Part shown: one piece after another, positions 35,234 to 39,447 of the stretch | Layout: each line of letters starts with the position of its first letter | Position numbering within the stretch: position 1 is the first letter of the stretch | Assembly (NCBI GenBank): GCA_902779165.1 | Contig: CACZAN010000031.1 | Span: 1 to 39,447 of the forward strand | Origin: an uncultured Bacteroidales bacterium | GTDB lineage: Bacteria > Bacteroidota > Bacteroidia > Bacteroidales > Bacteroidaceae | Direction: 5' to 3' | Length of the DNA stretch: 39,447 nt | Made by a program: the position numbers and the translations under genes | Notes under the pieces: generated by a model | The model's database searches: none | The model's input: the letters and a program-made list of their open reading frames with translations, nothing else | What the model was told of the DNA's origin: nothing

Positions 35234-37429
35234 ATGAAGAAATTCTTTACTCTGATTGCTCTCCTGGCAATGACCATGGGAGCAAGTGCAGCCGGAGAAT
35301 GGGTACAAGACTACAAGATTGACTACTCATCCAACACCGGCTTCCCGTTCTACGTAATGGGTTATGTGCCCGAATGGTTCGACGGCGTAATGACTGACTT
35401 CGGTGCCAACTACAAGTACGTTGCTACTGTCGATGACAAAGGTAATCCTGCTGAAGAGACCAGCGACGTCATCGTCAAGACCCAGGGTGGTGTCGAGTAC
35501 TACAAGATTGGTCCGCTCGACGAACCCGCATGGCACCAGTATTTCATCGCCGACGGTATCCCCACCGAGCTCGACGGCGCCTACACCGTGAAGGCGATGG
35601 TTAAGGCTTCCGAAGCTTGCACCATCACCGTTAACATGGGTTGGAGCTGGAGCGAGGATCCTAAGAGTGCTCAGGTGGCTATCGGCACCGATTGGGAAGA
35701 GATCGAATGGGAGTACAGCGGCATTGGTGGCGCTTCCTGCAACCTCGTTGCCCAGCCCGGTACCACTACCGCTACCATCGAGTGGAAGTATGTCATCGTA
35801 GGTCACGTCCAGAAGGAACAGCGCCCCGTTGAATGGATCGAGGATCTGGTCAATGGTGATGCTGAGAAGAGCTGGGAAGAGCTCGGCCTTGCTGACGTTG
35901 CTTATAACGACATGGAGAACAACTTCAAGATCTGTGCTTGGGGCAAGGAGAAAGGCCACAACATGGACGAAAATGGCGAAGCTTGGAATCCCTTCCCCGC
36001 TACCATCGGTGAAGAAGAAGTCAATGGCAAGATCAACCACTTCTTCATTGTCAAGGGTCAGCCCGCTACCACCGAGGGCGACGCTTCTTCATGGGACAAC
36101 CAGTTCTGGATCCAATCTCCGAAGGCTTGGAAGGCCGGCACACAGCTGAAGATTCACTTCCGCTACAAGGCTTCCGCTCCCGTCAGCTCCACCGACACCC
36201 AGATCCACAAGCAGACTCCCTCTGACTACCTCATCTGGCACGCTATCGGCAACATCGCCTTCACCGAGGAATGGCAGGAGTTCGATGGCACCATGACCAT
36301 TGCTGACGATATGGCTGAAGGCTGGTCCATCGCATTCAACCTGAACAGCGTTGTCAAGGATGCCGTTGACTTCTACTTCGACGACCTCTCTTGGCAGCAC
36401 ATGAAGCTCGACGAGGGCCTCTTCATTGCCGCTTCCAACACCGAGACCGGCATCGAATATGACTTCGACAACGCTGAAGCATTGGTCTATGATGATGCCG
36501 TTCAGGCTTACACCGCTACCGTTGGTACCAAGGGCGATAAGTCCTCTTGGGTCAATGAAATCATGATCTCCACCGTCCGCGGTAACGATGCTGCCTTCAA
36601 GGGCGCTACCCTGAAGCCCTCTGGCGATTATATCGGCGAGGACAACTGGGGTAACTACACCGCATCCAACCTCGCTAAGATCAAGCTGCCCGCAGCTGGC
36701 GTCTGGACGGTCTATGTCGACACCGAGAACCTCCAAATCAACATCATCAAGATTGAAGGCGACAAGGAGAAGGAACCCATCCAGATCGATCCCAACCCGA
36801 CTGTTGTTGTCGTCAACGGTCAGGAGCGCGACTGGCTCTCTGCAGGTGGTGATGGCAATCCTCGTGAAGACGAAGTCGGTACCGGTGAAACCTGGGACAA
36901 CCAGTTCTTCATCGTTGCCAACCGTGTCCTCGATGCCGGCGAAGTCACCATCCTCGAATTCGACTATGAGAGCTCTGTCGAGGCTAAGACCACCACTCAG
37001 TGCCACGCTATGCCTGGCGGCTACATCCACTGGGGTTGCATCGGCGACGTGAACTTCACTCCCGAATCGCAGCACTTCACCTATACCTTCACCATCCCCA
37101 ACGAGTGCGCTGGCAAGGATATGAAGACCATCGCCTTCAACATGGCTGAGATCAAGGGCGCTTGCGAATACAAGATCTCCAACATCGTTTGGAAGCTCGA
37201 AGACGAGACCGAATCCCTCATCGACCAGACCGGTTCCAAGAACTTCTACGTCAAGGAAGGTGCAGGCACCGATCCTCACGTGTTTGGTGCTGATCCTGGT
37301 GATGCTGTTCTCAGCATCGCTGCTGGCAAGGCTGCTTCCACCGTCACCTACAACCTCGCTGGCCAGCGTGTTACCAGCAACTACAAGGGCATCGTGGTTA
37401 AGAACGGCAGCAAGTATCTCGTAAAGTAA
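35234..37429 (+). CDS. Exported multi-module (CBM-like) protein with a T9SS-type C-terminal tail
   Basis: A frame opens at 35120, but ATG 35234 gives the signal peptide (MKKFFTLIALLAMTMGASAA) after an AT-rich spacer; 731 residues. No catalytic domain is seen. Module 1 (about 22-195) is a jelly-roll-like domain. Module 2 (about 198-392) carries WDNQFWI and YLIWHAIGNIAFTEEWQEF. Residues about 393-510 resemble a SusE/SusF-type domain. Module 3 (about 520-656) repeats the module 2 signature as WDNQFFI and YIHWGCIGDVNFTPESQHF. The end (VTYNLAGQRVTSNYKGIVVK and NGSKYLVK) resembles Prevotella T9SS sorting tails. Last gene of the PUL; probably binds polysaccharide at the cell surface or outside. High use of C-ending codons suggests strong expression. 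Confidence 0.75.
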   Translation: MKKFFTLIALLAMTMGASAAGEWVQDYKIDYSSNTGFPFYVMGYVPEWFDGVMTDFGANYKYVATVDDKGNPAEETSDVIVKTQGGVEYYKIGPLDEPAWHQYFIADGIPTELDGAYTVKAMVKASEACTITVNMGWSWSEDPKSAQVAIGTDWEEIEWEYSGIGGASCNLVAQPGTTTATIEWKYVIVGHVQKEQRPVEWIEDLVNGDAEKSWEELGLADVAYNDMENNFKICAWGKEKGHNMDENGEAWNPFPATIGEEEVNGKINHFFIVKGQPATTEGDASSWDNQFWIQSPKAWKAGTQLKIHFRYKASAPVSSTDTQIHKQTPSDYLIWHAIGNIAFTEEWQEFDGTMTIADDMAEGWSIAFNLNSVVKDAVDFYFDDLSWQHMKLDEGLFIAASNTETGIEYDFDNAEALVYDDAVQAYTATVGTKGDKSSWVNEIMISTVRGNDAAFKGATLKPSGDYIGEDNWGNYTASNLAKIKLPAAGVWTVYVDTENLQINIIKIEGDKEKEPIQIDPNPTVVVVNGQERDWLSAGGDGNPREDEVGTGETWDNQFFIVANRVLDAGEVTILEFDYESSVEAKTTTQCHAMPGGYIHWGCIGDVNFTPESQHFTYTFTIPNECAGKDMKTIAFNMAEIKGACEYKISNIVWKLEDETESLIDQTGSKNFYVKEGAGTDPHVFGADPGDAVLSIAAGKAASTVTYNLAGQRVTSNYKGIVVKNGSKYLVK

Positions 37430-37442
37430 TCACCGCTCCCCC

Positions 37443-37545
37443 CACTCTCTGATACCTTCTGAGAGTGCATCATAACCTCGTGCGTCACGTTCCGGCAACC
37501 CCGCAGCAACGTGGCGCACGAGCCATTTCACCGAATATTTTTTTA
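37443..37545 (+). terminator. Terminator region of the PUL operon
   Basis: Two hairpins: CACTCTC/GAGAGTG (37444-37467), and a strong 15-bp stem with arms 37477-37491 and 37508-37522 (CTCGTGCGTCACGTT with its near-perfect complement, one G-T), followed by a run of seven T at about 37538. Confidence 0.75.
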
Positions 37546-37670
37546 TTCTTCGCGGCCTAATGACCGGTTGGGGTTAAACCTTCCACCCTTTCGCGCGTCA
37601 TAGAGCTATAGAACCACCAGTTGGTTGAATTAAATTGTTGTTTAGACCTAAGGCTAACCAATTGGAATAG

Positions 37671-37924
37671 AAAGCCCCAGCGGGGCTTAATAGAGGTAGC
37701 CAGCCATTTCCGCTCGGCGCTCTGCGACGCTTCACGCTTGAAGAATGGCTGGTACACAAGAAAAAAAATATGCGTGCCTTTAGGTACGCGACATTAAATC
37801 CCTATCGCGTACCTACGGCACGCATTCCTTTAACGACCACATTTTCCAGCCAATGAATTGGCTGGCCGCTCGGCGCTTGCGACGCTTGACACTTCAAGAA
37901 CCAATATCAGATGCCTACGGCATC
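37671..37924. repeat. Cluster of palindromes and a direct repeat (REP-like intergenic region)
   Basis: In about 250 nt there are: a hairpin AAGCCCC/GGGGCTT (37672-37688); a direct repeat of about 35 nt (cgctcggcgct, tgcgacgctt, cttcaagaa) at 37711-37745 and 37866-37900; a long imperfect palindrome with about 20-nt arms at 37771-37791 and 37805-37824 (TGCGTGCC/GGCACGCA outer, TACGCGA/TCGCGTA inner); the palindrome CCAGCCAATGAATTGGCTGG (37846-37865); and GATGCCTACGGCATC (37910-37924). No supported gene lies in 37430-37960. Confidence 0.75.
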
Positions 37925-37960
37925 AATCGTGAGAACAACCTCTTAATTCATCCAACTATT

Positions 37961-38920
37961 ATGATGGACTTTTCTCTTCGGAAATTCGTATTATTCCTTT
38001 CATTATGTGCCCTCGCGGGCTGGACACACGCACAGCTGCCCAACGAGAAATTCGGCAAGCCATCCTCGATGGAATGGGAGTTTTTCGGCTGGGGCGATGC
38101 CCTCGATGCCGACGCCCTCATCCTCTGCAAGACAATGAAGGTGACCTACAAGCTCTCCGACCAGGTTGCCAACTACAACCGCTCCGAGTCTGCCATCAGC
38201 TCCGATAACTTCACCGACTTCGGCAAGAACCAAATCGACCCCAACAGCATCATCGTCAAGCACGAGTTCCGCCTCCGCACCAAGATCCTGAAGCCCGAGG
38301 GCGCCCGTCACGCCAACATCGACATCACCTACTACGACACCGACTTTGGCAAGAGCGACTACAACGATGAACTCAACGACCTGAAGATCCGCGTCTTCAC
38401 CAAGAACGAGAAAGGAAAAGTCGTCAAGCGCAGCGTCGATACCAAAGGCTTTGCCCGCGAACGCATCAACGAAAACTACGTCGTGCTCCACGTCGAAGTA
38501 CCCGATGTGCAGGCCGGAAGCATCATCGAATACCAGTACGACATCTCCAGCACCCGTCCCGGCTTCCTCTACGACTGGGTCTTCCAGGACAGCATCCCCA
38601 CCGTCTTCACCAAGTGTGACATCGACATCCCTGCCATCCTGCAGTTCAACATGAACGTGCCCATCCACCGCCTCATCCGCTCCGGAGTGGAAGTAGGGCG
38701 ACTGAACTACGACACCAACCGTCCCGACATGAAGAAGGGCAAGTCCTGCCCCACCAACCACTACACCGTCATCGGCGAGTACATCGTCCCCGAGGGCCAT
38801 CCCCTCAAGAACAACACCACGGCCGACAAGATTGCACCCTTCACCAGCCAGATCATCACTCCCGGCATCACTCCTCCCCCAGCCCTGCCGGCAGGTTCCA
38901 CACACCTGAAGATTCAATAA
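37961..38920 (+). CDS. DUF3857-domain exported protein
   Basis: An upstream in-frame ATG at 37853 lies inside a palindrome, so the real start is ATG 37961 or 37964, giving a signal peptide (FVLFLSLCALAGWTHAQ) and about 319 residues. The body matches DUF3857: DPNSIIVKHEFRLRTKILKP; VFTKNEKGKVVKRSVDTKGF; and the hallmark VLHVEVPDVQAGSIIEYQYD, then ISSTRPGFLYDWVFQDSIP. Most DUF3857 proteins continue into a transglutaminase-like domain; this one stops after the DUF3857 part with a Pro-rich tail, so it is a short form or a truncated one. Probably periplasmic. The stop codon lies inside the first unit of a tandem repeat. Confidence 0.75.
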   Translation: MMDFSLRKFVLFLSLCALAGWTHAQLPNEKFGKPSSMEWEFFGWGDALDADALILCKTMKVTYKLSDQVANYNRSESAISSDNFTDFGKNQIDPNSIIVKHEFRLRTKILKPEGARHANIDITYYDTDFGKSDYNDELNDLKIRVFTKNEKGKVVKRSVDTKGFARERINENYVVLHVEVPDVQAGSIIEYQYDISSTRPGFLYDWVFQDSIPTVFTKCDIDIPAILQFNMNVPIHRLIRSGVEVGRLNYDTNRPDMKKGKSCPTNHYTVIGEYIVPEGHPLKNNTTADKIAPFTSQIITPGITPPPALPAGSTHLKIQ

Positions 38921-39016
38921 CCCAGGCATCCCCAGCAGATTCAATAACCCCTGGCATCCCCCAGCAGATTCAATAACCCCTGGCATCCCCAGCAGATTCA
39001 ATAACCCCTGGCATCC
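38911..39016. repeat. 27-29-bp tandem repeat, about 3.8 units, starting inside a coding sequence
   Basis: Units begin with gattcaataaccc at 38911, 38938, 38967 and 38995 and end cccagca; lengths are 27, 29, 28 and a partial unit. The first unit carries the last codons and the TAA of the DUF3857 gene, so every unit repeats the sequence of the gene end including its stop. Confidence 0.85.
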
Positions 39017-39052
39017 GAGGAGTCCTCTCAAAACACAAGTACAAAACAATAC

Positions 39053-39089
39053 AGCTCCGCAGCGTCCCTTCGACACTGCGGAGCTTTTG
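39053..39089. terminator. Terminator after the DUF3857 gene
   Basis: AGCTCCGCAG (39053-39062) pairs with CTGCGGAGCT (39076-39085), a perfect 10-bp stem with a 13-nt loop, followed by TTTTGG. Between this and the next gene only the palindrome below is seen. Confidence 0.7.
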
Positions 39090-39146
39090 GTTTCACGTTT
39101 AGTTTAAAGTTTCAGGTTCCAACATTTCCACGTTTCAACCCCATCT

Positions 39147-39164
39147 CCCCTCCCCGGGGAGGGG
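39147..39164. repeat. GC-rich perfect palindrome
   Basis: CCCCTCCCCGGGGAGGGG is self-complementary and is followed by a G-rich stretch (ctgggggtggg). It lies just past the stop of the leftward micro-gene and could act as its terminator or be a dispersed intergenic element. Confidence 0.5.
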
Positions 39165-39178
39165 CTGGGGGTGGGCTC

Positions 39179-39289
39179 CTACCGCACGATTCCAGCGGCA
39201 TGAGCACTCAGCGTGGTGATGAGTGCCGTCAGCACCGCAATCACGATGTCAATGACGCGCTTCAGCGTCCTCTTCGTACTTTCTGTCAT
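39179..39289 (-). CDS. Smalltalk-like micro-protein, 36 residues
   Basis: The leftward frame encodes ESTKRTLKRVIDIVIAVLTA then LITTLSAHAAGIVR: a basic N-terminus and one hydrophobic helix. This is the layout and wording of the Bacteroidales 'smalltalk' micro-proteins, which are usually encoded next to an HU-like DNA-binding protein. An unusually strong purine-rich ribosome-binding site (AGGAGGAGG) lies a few bases before the ATG, which is uncommon in this phylum and supports translation. The partner gene would lie beyond the window's right edge. Function unknown; probably inserted in the inner membrane. Confidence 0.65.
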   Translation of the reverse strand: MTESTKRTLKRVIDIVIAVLTALITTLSAHAAGIVR

Positions 39290-39354
39290 ATCCTCCTCCT
39301 TTCTTTTTGTGGTTCTTTAATTCTTGTATTTTTTAATTTTTTAATTTACCAACT

Positions 39355-39405
39355 GAATCCGAGTGAGGGCACACGGCCCTCAACTCGGTTCAGCTGCCCG
39401 GATTC
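39355..39405. repeat. Nested inverted repeat upstream of the micro-gene
   Basis: Outer arms GAATCC/GGATTC (39355-39360 and 39400-39405) enclose an inner stem CCGAGTGAGGGC/GCCCTCAACTCGG with one bulge. It could end the transcript of a gene to the right or separate that gene from the micro-gene. Confidence 0.55.
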
Positions 39406-39447
39406 AACTCGTCAACTTGTCAACTCGTTAACTTGTCAACTCGTTTA
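39405..39447. repeat. 16-bp tandem repeat at the right edge
   Basis: caactcgtcaacttgt (39405-39420), caactcgttaacttgt (39421-39436) and a partial third copy to the edge. All leftward frames have early stops here, so it is not the end of a coding sequence. Confidence 0.7.

Noticed and set aside
36089-37279. Minus-strand frame of 396 codons opposite the multi-module protein
   Set aside because: Shadow of the strongly biased sense gene; no motif, and the Asp/Val/Gly-rich composition follows from the complementary codons.
37557-37757. 66-codon minus-strand frame in the palindrome cluster
   Set aside because: It lies wholly within repetitive intergenic DNA and lacks a start context or a recognisable domain.
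37853-37960. N-terminal extension of the DUF3857 protein
   Set aside because: The extra codons lie in a palindrome and direct repeat, while ATG 37961 or 37964 starts a normal signal peptide.
38911-39016. Possible CRISPR array
   Set aside because: Units are directly adjacent with no variable spacers, are only four in number and overlap a gene end.
38003-39076. Minus-strand frame of 357 codons opposite the DUF3857 gene
   Set aside because: It runs through a terminator and a tandem repeat and is antisense to a gene with a clear family match.

Overview
The window looks like a chromosome segment of a Bacteroidales bacterium, most likely Prevotellaceae (Prevotella/Segatella-like). The reasons are a complete PorP-GldKLMN type IX secretion (T9SS) operon, tandem SusC/SusD pairs, Bacteroidetes-type promoters (TTTG, about 20 nt, TAnnTTTG), Prevotella-style C-terminal tails on secreted proteins, and a Bacteroidales 'smalltalk'-type micro-protein. 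The species assignment is inference. No rRNA, tRNA, CRISPR array or intact insertion sequence was seen.

Layout. (1) 1-2.8 kb is an accessory, partly decayed stretch. It holds the edge of a leftward helix-turn-helix gene with a good promoter, a degenerate 69-bp tandem repeat, an AlbA_2/GHKL-type ATP-binding regulator (800-2284, minus) with a frame-breaking 2 x 29-bp repeat in its coding sequence, and two gene stumps (Crp/Fnr N-terminus, possible YhcG-type nuclease C-terminus). (2) 2.9-11.4 kb is one rightward operon: ECF sigma factor, overlapping membrane anti-sigma-like protein, an unrecognised exported protein with an internal duplication, and two large TonB-receptor-like outer-membrane barrels that share an almost identical 5' leader. 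(3) 11.4-12.2 kb holds a coiled-coil membrane protein behind a strong leader hairpin, and the stump of a secreted protein. (4) 20.8-12.2 kb, leftward: porP-gldK-gldL-gldM-gldN followed by priA, probably one transcription unit from a near-consensus promoter at 20800-20831. (5) 20.9-21.8 kb: a PduO-type cobalamin adenosyltransferase and a DUF2795 protein. (6) 22-37.4 kb is a polysaccharide utilisation locus (PUL): SusC-SusD-SusC-SusD, a DUF1735/DUF5627-like surface lipoprotein, a GH10-fold lipoprotein whose catalytic motifs are degraded, and a 731-residue exported multi-module protein with a T9SS-like tail. A strong terminator closes it. (7) 37.5-39.4 kb: a cluster of palindromes, a DUF3857 protein whose stop codon lies in the first unit of a tandem repeat, a terminator, and the smalltalk-like micro-gene.

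How the parts may work together. The PUL gene order resembles the xylan utilisation (xus) loci of Prevotella: two SusCD pairs, a surface lipoprotein, then a GH10 protein with an inserted carbohydrate-binding module. Here the GH10 protein seems to have become a binding protein, so the locus in this window encodes binding and import but no recognisable active glycosidase and no hybrid two-component regulator. The T9SS operon would export cargo such as the multi-module protein. The ECF operon is a second, separately regulated outer-membrane uptake or sensing system. The strongest candidates for undescribed biology are the GH10-derived presumed binding protein with its multi-module partner, and the ECF operon with its twin barrels and unknown exported protein.
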